From the NCBI GenBank assembly GCA_902702965.1, contig CACRXP010000046.1, positions 1,680,253-1,744,252 on the forward strand: a stretch of 64,000 nt of DNA, written 5' to 3'. Source of the stretch: Spirometra erinaceieuropaei. Its lineage: Eukaryota > Platyhelminthes > Cestoda > Diphyllobothriidea > Diphyllobothriidae. The position numbers were made by a program, and so were the translations under genes. Below are positions 12,001 through 25,097 of this stretch, one piece after another. The notes beneath the pieces were generated by a model. That model saw only the letters and a program-made list of their open reading frames with translations. It was not told the origin of the DNA and did not search any database. Position 1 is the stretch's first letter. Every line of letters begins with the position of its first letter.

Positions 12001-13605
12001 AGTACTGCGTGGGTGATGTATTAATAATCACCAGAATGTCTACTTGGGTACCCTTATGCAGAGTGTGACTGCAGATTTTCAGAAATTGAGTCCTTTTGGG
12101 AGATTTCGCATTCCGAGGTGCCCTGGGCGATGCAAATGCTGACGGGTAAATTCTCACCACAGTTCATAACTAACTGAATTTTACAAAGGCGATCTAACGC
12201 TACCATATCTCAGACAGATCGGACACTGCTTCTAAAAACCTACCAGTACGAATTATAACCTGTTTCACTGAGAAAAAAATTGTTTTCGCGCCTGTAGCCT
12301 AAATGACTATTAAAACTACAAAGGATAATTCATAGTCAACCCTAAGTGTGAAATGCTGCGTTTCTTACAGGAAAAATAATGTGAGTCAAATAGGGTTAGG
12401 GAAGAAAGGCAAAACGTAAATAATTGCGCAGACTCACGAAAAACTAAACCATCTCCAGAATCCGTTCCCGTAGATTAGATGTTCTATGTTAGATCCCGAG
12501 ACGAAGTCAGTTACTGAAGCTAGCTGCGCAGGTGAATTTACGCTCGGTTAGATACGACCGAAAGATATAAATGTTTCGTGTTGACTCACTACACGGCATT
12601 GACGCGCAGGAGTGCAATCAAAGAGACAATACAAATAAGCGGCAGACGGACACAAAAGACCAGTTTTTTCTCAAGCCGAATCCAAGTGTGTGAGTGCTTA
12701 TACATTTAAATAAGAGTACATAAGGGCTCAGATGCACAAGTGGGTTTAGGGTGAAAAATCAAAAAGTTACATAAACCTTCATATTCGAGACCTCATTGTA
12801 TAAGTTACCTAAGTTGGCGAATTCAAAGTGTAGTCTCCGTCACTTTCAGAAAACAAATAGTCAGATCAAAAAATTCCGTTTCACAGCGGAGTTGGAGATT
12901 GGTAAGGCTCTCGCGCTTGTCATTTTCTCATATTAATGTCAAACAACCTGTGAATGCGCTACTCTTTAGGGACGGACGAGGATTATTTATCGTCGCATAA
13001 CCTTGCAAATAACATTTTTTTTCTGGCGAAACTGTCTTCAATTAATAGTGATTGAAACCCATATGTTTGACTTGAAATTAATGATGACTATCCGACAAGA
13101 ATCAGTGATCCGATTGTCTGGACACTTAGAACAACCTCATTTTTCCCGCGTGATGCATAAATACATGTATCCATCTTCACTGACCAATTAAACTGCCAGA
13201 ATAAATGTTTTACAATTTAGTGAAAAGTAGGCTTAGGAATTTAAAGAAAATAATGCTTGACAATCGTCTCAAAAGTCGGTTCTTGCTTTTATATTTAAGC
13301 CATACTTTCGTTGTCATTTGTGTGCATGTAATATGCTAAAAGGAGATAGTTGTAAGTAGAATATCATTTCTGCCAATACAATACCGCAGTTCCATAAAAA
13401 TACTACATGTAAAAGCTCATCTACATGCCTTTGAGAAGTAAATCATCAATATACCTGCAACCGTTAATTTGAGTTAAGGATTTCATCCTTGTCAGTCGAC
13501 ACACTGTCAGATAAGCTAATTTTCAGGCAGTACTTCCGTTGAGGGATTTTTATGGTGAGGTCCCCTACCATTGTAATTTCCCGATCGAAGCCGTCTGGGA
13601 AACTA
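9045..13605. other. No recognisable gene or repeat family
   Basis: This 4.5-kb AT-rich stretch holds only short open frames. I could not match any to a transposon protein or join them by plausible splice sites. A 97-codon minus-strand frame at 9124-9417 is the least repeat-like, but it has no motif. Confidence 0.5.
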
Positions 13606-13850
13606 GTACGTGGCCGAATTGGTAGAGGCGTCGGACTTCTAACTTACAGGTCGCCAGTTCGAGCCCCAGGTGTTCCACGCATCGGGGTTGGCGTGACTAG
13701 CTAACAACGGCTAGTAGACCAGGAATGGCCATTCAGGTTCCCCTTGTCTCTGTCGGTAATAGCCTTCTGCCTATAGCCTGCGCTGCTGTGCGCTGCTGGT
13801 TAGGCTCGAAAGACAGGCCCTAAGGCACAACGAACGAGTGCCTTCCATAA
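13606..13850 (+). mobile_element. tRNA-derived SINE, head type 1
   Basis: A tRNA-like head comes first: an A-box region at about 13613 (GTGGCCGAATTGGTAGAGGC) and a B-box region (CCAGTTCGAGCCCC) near 13657. A body shared with the SINEs at 44.7 and 60.4 kb follows. It contains the AACGGCTAGTAGACCAG block, GGAATGGCCATTCAGG, CCTTGTCTCTGTCGGTAATA and a tail ending GATCACCCCCTAC. SINEs of this kind are transcribed by RNA polymerase III and moved by LINE machinery. The copy is diverged. Confidence 0.85.
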
Positions 13851-15145
13851 GAACAATCGGTGATCACCCCCTACATTTACGTTCTTTACATTTGCACACC
13901 GTGAAATCATTACAAAATTTGGCCGTTTTGGCCTTTTTTACACGTTGCTCAAAACACTTACATGTTCTAACACAAACCTTAGAACATGCCTTTATCTTCC
14001 CAGTGCGTCGAGTGTCGCCATCTTCGTTCACATTTGGGTTCTGCTCTATTATTGCTAGTTCATTGCGGAATGGTCAAATAAATACTGATATTTTTTGAAA
14101 CTGCAAAGTTTTGCTCACTCTATTTCTTATTTTGGTAATCGCAGAAGTTAGCTTGCACGAAAAGCCATATGCCATATGTTCAAATATGAATAGGACTATT
14201 TGCTAATAGTCCTTTCTGTGACCACAGTCGTAATTTCCCAACGAGAAAACAGTTTCGACCAACGCACACAAAGTATAGTTGGTCTGTGTTATTATGGCTC
14301 TTTAAGGCATAAACTCGCACAGTTTGATATCTGAAATTTAAAAATCGGCAAAATATTTGTTTCTCTAAATATTGTCTTCGCGTTAACTAACGGATGCCTA
14401 CGTTTAGTGTAGGATAAAAAAATAGTTTTGGAGTTCTGCAAGGTCTACTTTGTACAGATCTTGACACTAGACTACTCTCATTTCAAAGAAAAGCATGCTT
14501 AAATGCGCAACCGAACGCCAGGACAAGTAATAGCGTTCGTAATTGTCTGAATGTATCGTAGTACCCATTTTTACTCAAAGTTATGCACACTTTGTTTGGT
14601 GAAATTACGTGTGCACAAGAGAAGGACATTTGTTGAATAGTTTGAGCGAGGGAGCTAAACACGTGAGGTTTACCACGTTTGAAAATCATCATATCGGTTT
14701 CGGTCAACAGGTGACATGACATAGCTCATGCACTGTGACTTTAAACCTAATCGCCAATGTCATCCTACCCCTAACTTTGCATCTTACCCTAATTTGAATG
14801 AAATTTGCTTTAAAGCCGCCCCTATTGTATGCGGATCCTTTTTTATGCTTTGCTTAGGGGAACAATATGTCGTTTTTGTCCTAAGCAAGGCCTATTTTGC
14901 CGACCATCCCGCCCACTTTCCCATCCAACTATAGCACGTTCTGCGCAATTTCTTTTCTTATTTGTCCATTATGACCGACATGACATTCATAAGAAAGTAC
15001 GGTTGAGCAGGATTTAAAGAGTATAATAGGCCTTCTTATGAGTTGCTTGCTTTAGCTCGATGTTGTTATTCATCAGCATGTTTTGACTCGCCGTTTCCAG
15101 TTTAAGTGACGCAGATTGCCTTGTTAAACTTAGGTACCAAACTAC
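13851..15145. other. No recognisable gene; one hairpin
   Basis: No protein similarity was seen. At 14193-14214 AGGACTATT and AATAGTCCT form a 9-bp perfect stem with a four-base loop. Confidence 0.5.
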
Positions 15146-15149
15146 CTCC

Positions 15150-16053
15150 ATATCGCAACGCCAACGCTTAACCATCTCCGGCACTCTTCGACTGCCAGCG
15201 AACGTTCCAGGCACTAATCCAACGTGTATGACATTGTCGTACCAACTGCATCACTCAGGCTACAGCCGGCTGGTGTGGCCTCAGCTTTCACACTGACCAC
15301 TAACACCGACCTTACTCATGAACCTCCACTACCAACCTCCTTCTCTTCGTCCACTGCCTCAACATCCCCTACGGCGGCTACCGAACTCACCACTTCTTTA
15401 CACAATCCTGACACACCAACAAACACGGATCTCCCCACCGTCAACACCAGCAATGAGGACTCAATGTTTACCTGTCCTCATTGCGATCGCACCTTCACCT
15501 CATACATCGGTCTGGTCAGTCACCTACGAATCCCTCGCACGGCAGCTGACTTATCAGTGCCTAGGGCATTAACGTACACTAGCCGCATTCGTCTCCATTG
15601 TCCATATTGCCCCGTACATTCATTTTACGCATGCATCTATTAGATCACACGAGTATCCAGTAGATCAGAATTGGCTGCAGTCTCAAAAAACCTTACACCT
15701 CCTGCACATGCATAATGCCTAGCTCAAACCACACCCCGGACATCATTCACACTCACCATTCCTAACCCAACGCACACCCCGTCGCCCAGCGCGTCTACCA
15801 TCAGCAGCTCTACCGCTGCCATCATCTCCGAAATCGCCGACTTTTCAGGCCCAACCAGTCGACGTGCATTCACTTGACACATCGACCTGGTCGGTCACTT
15901 TCGAATCCATCGCACAGAGACTAGCGAGCCAGTACCTGGAGCACCCACAGACACTGGTCGCATTCGCATCAACTGCCCTCATTGCACACTCAAATTCACC
16001 TGCTCATAGGCCTCTGAGATCGCATTGCGCATTCATAAAAACCTGCGGTAGAC
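15150..16053 (+). pseudogene. LINE C-terminal tail with C2H2-like fingers (decayed)
   Basis: This is the 3-prime end of a non-LTR retrotransposon ORF. In tapeworms the ORF ends in Ser/Thr/Pro-rich linkers and repeated C2H2-type fingers. A first degraded finger reads 'FDCQRTFQALIQRV' near 15187-15228. After a Thr/Pro-rich linker comes 'CPHCDRTFTSYIGLVSHLRI' (15474-15533), then 'RIRLHCPYCP'. After another linker a second set reads 'HIDLVGHFRIHRTETSEPVP' near 15880-15940 and 'RIRINCPHCTLKFTC'. The frame ends at 'IHKNLR' and a stop near 16051. Stops and frame changes interrupt it throughout, and histidines are lost. The upstream reverse transcriptase is absent, so this is a 5-prime-truncated dead copy. 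Confidence 0.8.
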
Positions 16054-17160
16054 AACCACCGACTAAACCACGCCATTACAACCACATCGTTACATCTTAC
16101 TCCATCCACATCATGCAACATCATCAACCACCGCAAGCATCCAACAGCCGCCTTCTGCGCGAGGGACAAATGTGCGCCTGCCTCCGTCTTAATGCTGCGC
16201 CCACAGTGTGTGTGAGATTCGCGTCGGAATCTATCACGACACGTTAAGGGCTGCGGCTTGAAAGCTTTCTGACTGACGCCCAAACACATTCCACGCAGTC
16301 TGCCCAGATGTGTATGTTTGGAGTGGCCGAATGGTGGCCTGAGAGCCATGCAGAACTGGCTCCTTCTCAGCGTTGCTTACGACACTCTCACGTATATACG
16401 CCGCCCAACCGCCGTCGTTTGAAATTCTTTTGTTTGTGTTTAGGTGGGCCAGATCGCGCATGTGGCGTGCGGTGACAAGGTAACTAAATATGTCCGTCAC
16501 TGCGCCCATTTCCCGCATTTTTCACCCGACCGGCTGTCGCCTAGGAATGGTAGGGATGCGTGTGGTCGACAACTCAGCGCATTTCCCTTATTATAAGCAA
16601 TCAGATGCACTTAAAGCCATTGGGATGCACCAAAAGTCGTGGCTTTGAAGGTTGCCAACTTACGGGATAACTTGGATTTCGCAGTAGACCCAGCGCTGTG
16701 TTTTGTCTGCAGCCATTGGCTGTCGGTCTAAGACTCGAGCTGAAATGATTCGTTATTGATGTAGATTTAAGGCAATCGCACGCCGTGGGATTTAAGGCGT
16801 GACTACAAGCCTAGGCGTGGCTTCGGCTGTCCCAGCCATTTTTGCTGTTAAATAAAATCTTGGTCATTTGCTGTGTGCACCACGGGTGTGAACTGGAACG
16901 ACACGGCGCGGTCCCGACCGCTCTGCGTCCTCCGTCTACTGTCTTATTGACTATGTCTTTGAATGAGGTCCAGGCTGTAAATGAGGATAGATCGTGGTAG
17001 ATGTCGTGGAAGTCTACATTCACCATAAAGTAAATCACGCGACGGTCAGCATGCTGTGGGTGACACAGTGGACATCGTCGTCAATGACTGTTAGGCTGTC
17101 ATAACAGACATTCAAACATATATTGATTCAAATAAACATATTACTATCAAATGACAAAGG
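16054..17160. other. GC-richer flank, possibly LINE 3-prime region
   Basis: The first 150-200 bases after the LINE stop are a plausible 3-prime UTR. The rest is clearly richer in G and C than the surroundings, up to about 17.1 kb. It has open frames on the minus strand (15996-16349, 16234-16518, 16811-17038) in which I recognise nothing. It may be part of another element. Confidence 0.4.
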
Positions 17161-17809
17161 CGAAGACGTACAGTAAATGTATCCTTTTATTGGGAGTGCA
17201 TTCTACCCCGACATCAAGTGTCCTTTCAAAAATAAACTGAGCACTTTGTCCAGAATATTTTGATATCTGTTTAGATGGAGCGCCTCCCTAATGACGTCGT
17301 ACTGCTGATCGAGACGTAGAACACCTGAGCTGTCTTCAATCCTCATCGCCGATAATACAATATTTTCGTTTACTATTATTAATTTCAAAACCACTGAAGC
17401 CTTTTTGTAGGCTATCTTTCCCAGTGGCACTCCGGGTGCTTTAAAAATGCAGTGCATTGTTTTGTTATAATGGCATAAAATAATATAAAAGACAATGTTA
17501 AGCATGAATTGTTATTCTTCAAATATGCTGCGTCCTTAAAATTGCAAATAGAGCAGTTTATTCCGGCTTATGATCGCAGCGATTTAGAGTGTTCATTTAT
17601 AAAATTTAGTCTTTGATGATTAAAGAATAGTGATGTTATTGCAAGTCCATTTTATACATACGTCTGTCTTAATACTTTTGTATTTGGTGTTCAGAAATTA
17701 ATTTGCGCGCACAATATAGTAAAATACACTGTACTTAATATCCTTGGATAGTCAACGGGTACATACTTTACATAAATGGATTTCGCGACTCAAAATTACA
17801 GTAGGGGGC
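17161..17809. other. No recognisable feature
   Basis: AT-rich sequence with no repeat family or coding signal. Confidence 0.5.
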
Positions 17810-17814
17810 CTAAG

Positions 17815-17910
17815 TGACGAAATATTTTAACCAGCACCAAGTGTGGATCCCTTGAGATTGAATGACAGCCAATAAGCCAGACATGGCTATTTCTGTCTCC
17901 CTTGCCTTTG

Positions 17911-17983
<73 letters not shown>

Positions 17984-18135
17984 CAACAACAACATCATCA
18001 TCATCTCATTTATTTCCACTACTACTCGCGGTGGGACGGCCTGCGAGGGTCCTAATATGAGCCCCAACGAACAACGGGACGAGCATGTTCCGTAACCCGA
18101 TCGCTGAGCCACCATCTGTCATAATTGATATCCAC
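17815..18135 (-). mobile_element. Rearranged SINE pieces around a (CAT)n tract
   Basis: The left part holds SINE body sequence in mixed orientation: CCAAGTGTGGATC as in reversed copies, followed by AATAAGCCAGACATGGC and CTGTCTCCCTTGCCTTTGTC in forward orientation. The trinucleotide tract follows. To its right, GAGCATGTTCCGTAACC and TGTCATAATTG match the reversed head of the SINE at 41.0-41.2 kb. At least two insertions or an internal inversion are needed to explain this. Confidence 0.7.
17911..17980 (+). repeat. (CAT)n microsatellite
   Basis: Seventy bases of uninterrupted TCA/CAT units. This tract produces the spurious poly-Ile and poly-Met open frames on the two strands. Confidence 0.97.
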
Positions 18136-18154
18136 GATCACGAACGACAGAACG

Positions 18155-18320
18155 ACGGGCCCGTGGCTCAATGGTAGAATGTCAAACTCCATGACCAAGT
18201 ATGCCAGACTCGAATCTTAGGAGATCCACACTTGGGTTGAGTATAGCTGGTTGATAGTGACTTATAAACCAGAAATGGCAATTTCGGTGTCCCTTGTCTT
18301 TGTCGGCGTCAACGTCATAG
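18155..18320 (+). mobile_element. tRNA-derived SINE, head type 2
   Basis: The head reads GGGCCCGTGGCTCAATGG with the sequence AATGTCAAACTCCATGACC. A B-box-like AGACTCGAATCTTAGGAG follows. The common SINE body comes next (CACACTTGGGTTGAGTAT, AACCAGAAATGGC, CCCTTGTCTTTGTCGG). This head differs from that at 13.6 and 44.7 kb but is joined to the same body. Confidence 0.85.
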
Positions 18321-21300
18321 AGATGGCATCAGATATATGTATATATGCTGAGTGCACACAACATGGCGTCACTTTAAATCACTTCCTGTTTGACGTCGAT
18401 TCGAAGCGCAAAGTATAAGTTACAGCCGGAGGGCCTTTGGGGGAATCATCAGCTTATAATATCAATATTATCTCATTACTCGCCACCCAATTATCAATAT
18501 TGTACCGGTGCCTATAATTACGTGCGATAGATCTATGCCGTCCACAGTCATCCAAAACCACATTTTGTTCGTCGTTCACTTAAAATGACCATAATATTTT
18601 AATCAAGCCTATTCACAGGGAACATCCACCAATGTTTTCTTTGAGGGAAATTTGGAGAGGATGAGAGACTTGGGGGACTACCGGCAAAAAGCCCTGATAG
18701 CGTCGTTTATAAGTAATAAGCTAATTATAAAACTTTTGTTTGCTAAGGACTATATTAATCACAGGCGTGCATGCTTAAAATACTTATTTTTGATGAACTC
18801 TTATTCTTAGGCAATCCACCAAAATCAGTCTGAGTAGTCATGGTGCAAAGAATTTCACATGACGACCCAGAGTTTGGATGACATTTAAATAAGGAGGACG
18901 ACTAATCTGGTGCTCAACAACGGGCACCGTGAATAACACGGTGTTTGTCGACATCGTAAAGTATGCGCTCCGTCACAAAGATATTCATCGACGTCGAAGG
19001 GAAAATGCTCTATTACAAGTTTATACCGCCTGCCAACTACTGTTGTTCCCGCCAATGGCTTGCAGTTCACTCTGGTCGAAAATTGCTTTGCACCCATCAC
19101 AAGAAACCATGACTATTTCAGAAAACACCTTTTATATGCAGCAAAACTGGAAATAATCAGCTGGATATTCCTGCCTTAACGGTCGCTAGGATAGTCTAAA
19201 TATTTTTATGAAATTTAAGCTCTTCAGCTATCTTTAATATAGAGGCATATGATATCACTCGTATAGATCTTTAGTGGTATTCTACGAATGCATGCCTACG
19301 ACTTTTATTTCTGTCCGTTACTTGTAGCAAGTTTCTGCGTACATCTACTTACCCGTAGAGTTTGCGTTTGACGCGATACAGAGGCTGAGGTCAGTGGATA
19401 CCAGTCTGCAATACCAGACGTCTGAGTCCACGCTGCAGCCGTCGTTTGCAAACTTGTCCCCACCACATGCCTGGAGAACTGTCGACCCCGATTTAGAAAG
19501 CAGTGGTTGTGTCGACTGCAGTTTGCTTAATATATTGTCCACAGTAGAAGAAACCATCAGGCGCTGATCTAAAATGTATTTAGAGGATAAAGTTTTAATA
19601 TCTAGCAACAAATGCGGATGAAATCAGGTTTTGTGTTAACTGCGTCGAAATATTCACTTTTTATTGCCTATCACCAATTATTCCTGACGAATATCAGCGA
19701 ACTTTAAATGGAGGTCTAAACAAGACTGCAAAGTTGTCTTCAAAGGTTTTCGGCACTTTTGCAATCATGTTGAAATCTAAGTGCATTTTAAACCGCCAAA
19801 AAGAAAAATGTAGTTTTTGGCCATTATGTTTATTGAAGCGGTATATTCTAATACGCTCGAGTTGTTCCTTTTTGCCCAGCCTGTGTTTACTTTGACCCCA
19901 TTTCTCTTGTGCAAGCTGTCTTTTACCTAGATTATCTCGTCGTATACTATATCACGTGTTACAAGACTACCAAAATTATTGAATCGTTCATTCTTTCTAA
20001 TTATTGCATGGCATAGTGCGCGACATGTGCAAATGAGCCAATAGTAAACATTTTTGCAGAAAGTGTGCGAATAAAAAAAGAAATCAAGTAGAAACATTTG
20101 TTAACAAGACATGCTAAGTGTCAAACTGGATATTTCTTAAAAGCGCCTCGAATTAACCTGCTCAGCAAAACCTACTGACGTATATTTTAGGTAAAATTGC
20201 ACGTTATATACATCTACGAATATAGGTATGCATATAAATATATGTACCGAATAAAGTTAGACCGCTTACAAATGGACCAATTTCGATTGCAAGTCAACGT
20301 CAAGGAAATGGTGGCCGATATTATAAAACATGTTTTTAATAAGAAAGCAGAATATACGCCCATATTTAGCCGGTCCTTAGAGAACTAAAGTTCGGCGTTT
20401 GCAATCGCTATTTATAATCTCCAAATCACCATGTACTCTGATTACTACGGGAAAGTAATTCCAAGCCAAACGAAATGGTTGCTACAACCTGATTGGCGCT
20501 CCTTGACTCTCAGTGAGTAGGTTCATCGCCATACCTGTAAGAGCGTTGTCTCCGGTCAACTTGCAAAAACTCGTCTGGTTAACAATCAATTTTCCAAGAA
20601 GTGAAACATGTGCCATCTGAAATTCTAAAAGTAAAATTCTGCAATTTAATGTTTTTTTGGAATAGAGTAGGATTCAGGTATCTAATTTAAAAATATTGGC
20701 GGGCAGATTACTCTACATAAATGCAGGCAGGTTTTTGAAAAGGCCGCAGGAGGTCAGACAGAGAGTAAAATGATTTAAAATGTAGTACTTCAGATCAAGA
20801 GAGGAATTAATGTTGACTGTGGCTCAAATACAAATAATACAGATAGCGTAAATTTAAAATAAATCCTGCAGACCAGGAACAATAACATAGTATTTACATG
20901 TTAAAATGTGCTCTCAAGGGCACTGCAATATGTACCTTGATGTACAGTCAGGTGTGTGGGCTTGTATGCAGTTATCAATACGCAGGCAACTTGTTTCAGT
21001 GCCCGATTACTGTTCGGTAAAATACCTTCCCGCTTTCCTTGTCGAGCTTTATAGATAGAGGGTGACTGCATCTACTACTTAATTCTTCTAACCTGCCAGT
21101 AGGCATTTCTCAGGATGACGAGGCATTGCTAATCAATGCCGCGTTAGCTGGGCTTGAGAAAGTCTTTATTATCCAGCTGGCCATCGAACTCCACTTCAGC
21201 GTGACCTACGTTTTGCTGAAAGATTAAAAGAATACCCAAGAAATGACCATTTTCCCATGCGGGCTAGCTCTGTTAGATGATTTTATGCTAAGGAAGAAGA

Positions 21301-24300
21301 AGCCTCACGCAAAACATCAGTGATAAAGGTAGATGAGTTGGAGATGCAATTCATCAATAGAGTGGGGTAGCTTCGGACAAGCAAATTATGCCGTATCTAG
21401 ACGGCTGCACATATTCCTGGAGCATCTGACTGGTAGATCAAAGAACAGCATTATGCATTTCCACGTGCATGCTCAGTTTTTGTCGTCTGTACAAATTCGT
21501 TTCACAGACAAGAGCGTTTGAAACCGCATAGTATATCGCAATGGCCCTAGGACAACCTTACTTTTATCATGATGCTTGGGAAACTTTATTCCACATCTCA
21601 TAAGTAAATTTAACAGTAAGTTTAACAGGATAGGATATGCTTACTGGACTCTGGGAATATGGAGTCAGCTCGATGACTTAGTCATAACGCGACAAGCATT
21701 AGCCCAAGTCTAAAAACTGCAATTCGTTATAAGAAAGGCATATCTGGTAGTAGAAAGTACCGCAAAGCTAGAAGGCCACATTAGATACTTAACACAGCCG
21801 TGATTCCATATGATCGAGACGATAGGGCTTAAGTGAAAACGACTTCAGGTTATTTATTACAGGGATAGAAGTACGGACTGATGCAAGGTTACACCGGCTG
21901 TATATCGAAAAAGAACAAATGCCGATGCCATCAAAGTATTTGAAGTTAATACAACTCATCTCACAAATGGTGGTTTTTTAAAACTTTTTTTCTCAGACAT
22001 CTCGTTTCTCCAACAAATGCAGCCTGCTTCAAAGCGAAGTGATTTTTATATATTGTATTTTTCCTGCTCGGCAGATCTCCGAGAAGCGATAGGTAAATTA
22101 TTTAAGATGGTAGCGATATCCAAGGGAAGCAGCTCTACCTTCAAAAGTACGCTAATCTGATATCTCCCCTGCCTTTCGACTGGGAATCTCAAAAGAGGTC
22201 TACCTGCAACAGGCGTCATTTAGGTATTACTGTCGCTAGATCACGACTTGCTAAGTTGGGTCGAGCTAAGCGTCACGTCCAATACAAAAAACGTCTAGCT
22301 CCATTTGCGACATCACATCTCTAATTGCCGTGATTTGGAATAACAAACAGAGGCTGACTGCTGACATTTGGTGTGACTACCCACCTTTCGCGTCTGCCCA
22401 CATATTTGCAAAAGAGTACGGCCCACTTCGTGGATACAGAAGTAACATGTGTGGGTAGCCTGTATCGATCTTAACAAGCACCCGCGACTTTGTATTCTAA
22501 CGCAGGCAGCCCTAAGCGTCATGTCCATATTGACACTCACGACGGGCAGTTTGTCCACTCACTCAGCTTGTCGCAAACCCCCAAACACTAATTCGTTTCC
22601 GATCGATGGATTTACGTTGATCTGCCAGCCTTCGTCTACCACAGCAGTGCTAATTTGCGCTTGTCCTATCTATGTTTTTATTCTGCGCCCAGCAGCCTTA
22701 CGATCGCCAAGGGCGCCTTTGCAGACACAGGAGAGCGACTTGCGCCTGAATTTGTTCAAAGTGATAGAAGCCTACAAAGACGATGTTCGCGCGAACACTG
22801 AACAGTGCATATAATAGTCTGAGCTATCGGTTCCATACAGGAGACCGTCATCAGAGACTTCGAAGAAACAACGTCGCCGGACGTGCAGGTTCCCGCAGAT
22901 ATAGATCTTGTTTATCGTACAAGAGCTACTAAGTCAAAATCAGGCAAATGGAAGACGGGCAAATTGCAGGAGAGCTGCCTGATGTCGTTTGTCGGATCTC
23001 GTGACGTACCTTTCTTCTCCATTTATGATACGACACTATTGTTATCATTTTTAACTGATTATGGGTTCAGAAGACGACGTGGCGAGCATACGTAGCTTTC
23101 GGTGGATTCTCGTCGGGACAGTACGATTTTATTGGAAAGGGGTTGTCCTAACGCGGTTTAGGAATTAAGGTGGTTTGTATGAATGAATTAACTATTACTG
23201 GTATATGTGACTGTGTGCCGATTGATCGTGATTCCTCTCACGAATAACATGCGGACACCGGCAATGATATACCGGTGGAACGGATAAAAAGTCGGCAACC
23301 GAGATCGCGCTCTATATTACGTGATCTTGACCAGATATTAAGCTTAAAAACGGTTTGTCACGAAGTTGCAATATCTTGCATGAAAGACGGATATATGTCC
23401 TCTGGTTTTGAGCAAAAAACCCTCTATAATGGACAGGCACGTTCTCTCGAAGACTAACTATGTGCCGCTGAGCTGACGGCTTTTAGCCACGCAGACAACA
23501 AAAATGCGCATGTTTGATTTTTCGTCTTTTGTCTGTTTAGTTATTGGTTTTCAGTGAAACCTTTATTCAAACCCCGCTTGAGAAAAATTTGGGCTGAATT
23601 AAGCATATTCGTTTCGAATCGTGACAATGCCGGGACCTTTTCACTGTCTCTTGAACCGTTGCAGGGAATCATTGGTTGTCTAAAGTGATCACACACTTCC
23701 TCAAACGCCACAATACGTTTGGAGTGTACACTTACACAAGCCGTCGTACCAACATTTATCATAGGTGGTAACTGGATTCGAGATGTTGACTGTACCATAA
23801 CCTACATGGCTTGGTGTATTAGGTCCGGCTTTGGGCATGAGGGAGATTCCATGAACCCACGCACAGCTAAAGAAGTAAGTTATCGACATTGATGAGTATT
23901 TTGTAGTTGGTGCAAGAACTCATAAGTAGTGTGATATTCATTTAAGTCTATGTTAAGTCTCGCTGCCGATTAGAGACACAGTTCATGTGGGTGATGAAAT
24001 GTTTCGTAACTTGGCGTCAATTTGGTGTTATACGAGGATTAAGCGTGCTTGTCTATGCAGACCACTACAATGTACAATAGGGTTGGCCGTTTTTCACCAC
24101 AAACACAACCAGTAAACCGTCCTCATTCAACCGTTTATTGGTTGTCGTCGTTTAGAATGCAAGTTAAAATGTGCAAGGCCAGAATGATCGACATACAATC
24201 CAACTGCCAGTTTAAAGTAGCTAGGGCATGACTACTGACCAAAGTAGGCTGTGAGAACTTTGCAAAATTTCCCATCAGGTAAACGTTCGGAAGCACATTG

Positions 24301-25097
24301 GAGACAGGAGACATATTCGTTCCTACAGATTACAAACTCAGAGATGTGCGACTTCAGCACAACCAACTGAAACGTATAAATCTTGCATAACAGCAGTAAA
24401 TAAATTTCAGCGTGTCTTCCTTAAACGCGGTGGGCTTTATGCACACATGCATTTTTGTTCGCCCATTGCTCACCGCAACCGTCCTCCTGACAGTGGGTGC
24501 GGCTGTTGACGGGTCAATGGAAAACAGGCATGAAAATGTTCTTTCTTCTACTCAATCGGTGACGAATTGCGTAATCTTTTAATAATTTTGTTGATAAAAG
24601 AATATCAATTTCGAGTAAATTTCAATCCAAAATGATAATGCAATTAAGGTCTGTGTTCCCATAATCATGGCGTATGAGTTTCTTGCAGGAACAATCATAT
24701 CTTTGTGCATGCTTATATAAACTGGACATATAGAGCGTGAAATTTTTTTAGATGAATATGGACTGTATTAATCACTTTAGAGAAAGCATTAATAAACGTA
24801 CTGAGGTGAGGGTGTACGATTGAACATAGGCCAACCGTAACAAGCTAACCATTCAGGCACAGTTGCCGACTTCAGAATATAATTTTGTCCGCAGGCATAA
24901 AGAGAAATTATCAGAAACAAACTACTTTTTTGGTAATTTGGCTTTTGAAATCATCGTTGGAAATTTTGACATCTCTTTTTATTCACAGACGTTTTCTTTG
25001 CTACTTGATTTGTGATGAGGGCTTCCATCTAGTCACTGGTCAAATTAAATTAAACCTTGATCGGCGTCCTGGACCGTGTGAACTGAATATCTGACTG
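18321..25097. other. Long stretch without recognisable features
   Basis: I found no transposon protein, SINE, LTM or R sequence here. Opposed open frames at 22313-22558 (minus) and 22449-22814 (plus), and small plus-strand frames at 22883-23095 and 23275-23457, lack motifs or splice support. This may be intronic or intergenic host DNA, or old unrecognised repeats. Confidence 0.45.

Noticed and set aside
17810..18115. Open frames rich in Met or Ile on the two strands
   Set aside because: They are translations of the (CAT)n microsatellite at 17911-17980 and of SINE sequence.
22313..22814. Overlapping open frames on opposite strands
   Set aside because: Neither shows a recognisable domain, and each is the shadow of the other. 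No exon borders could be chosen.
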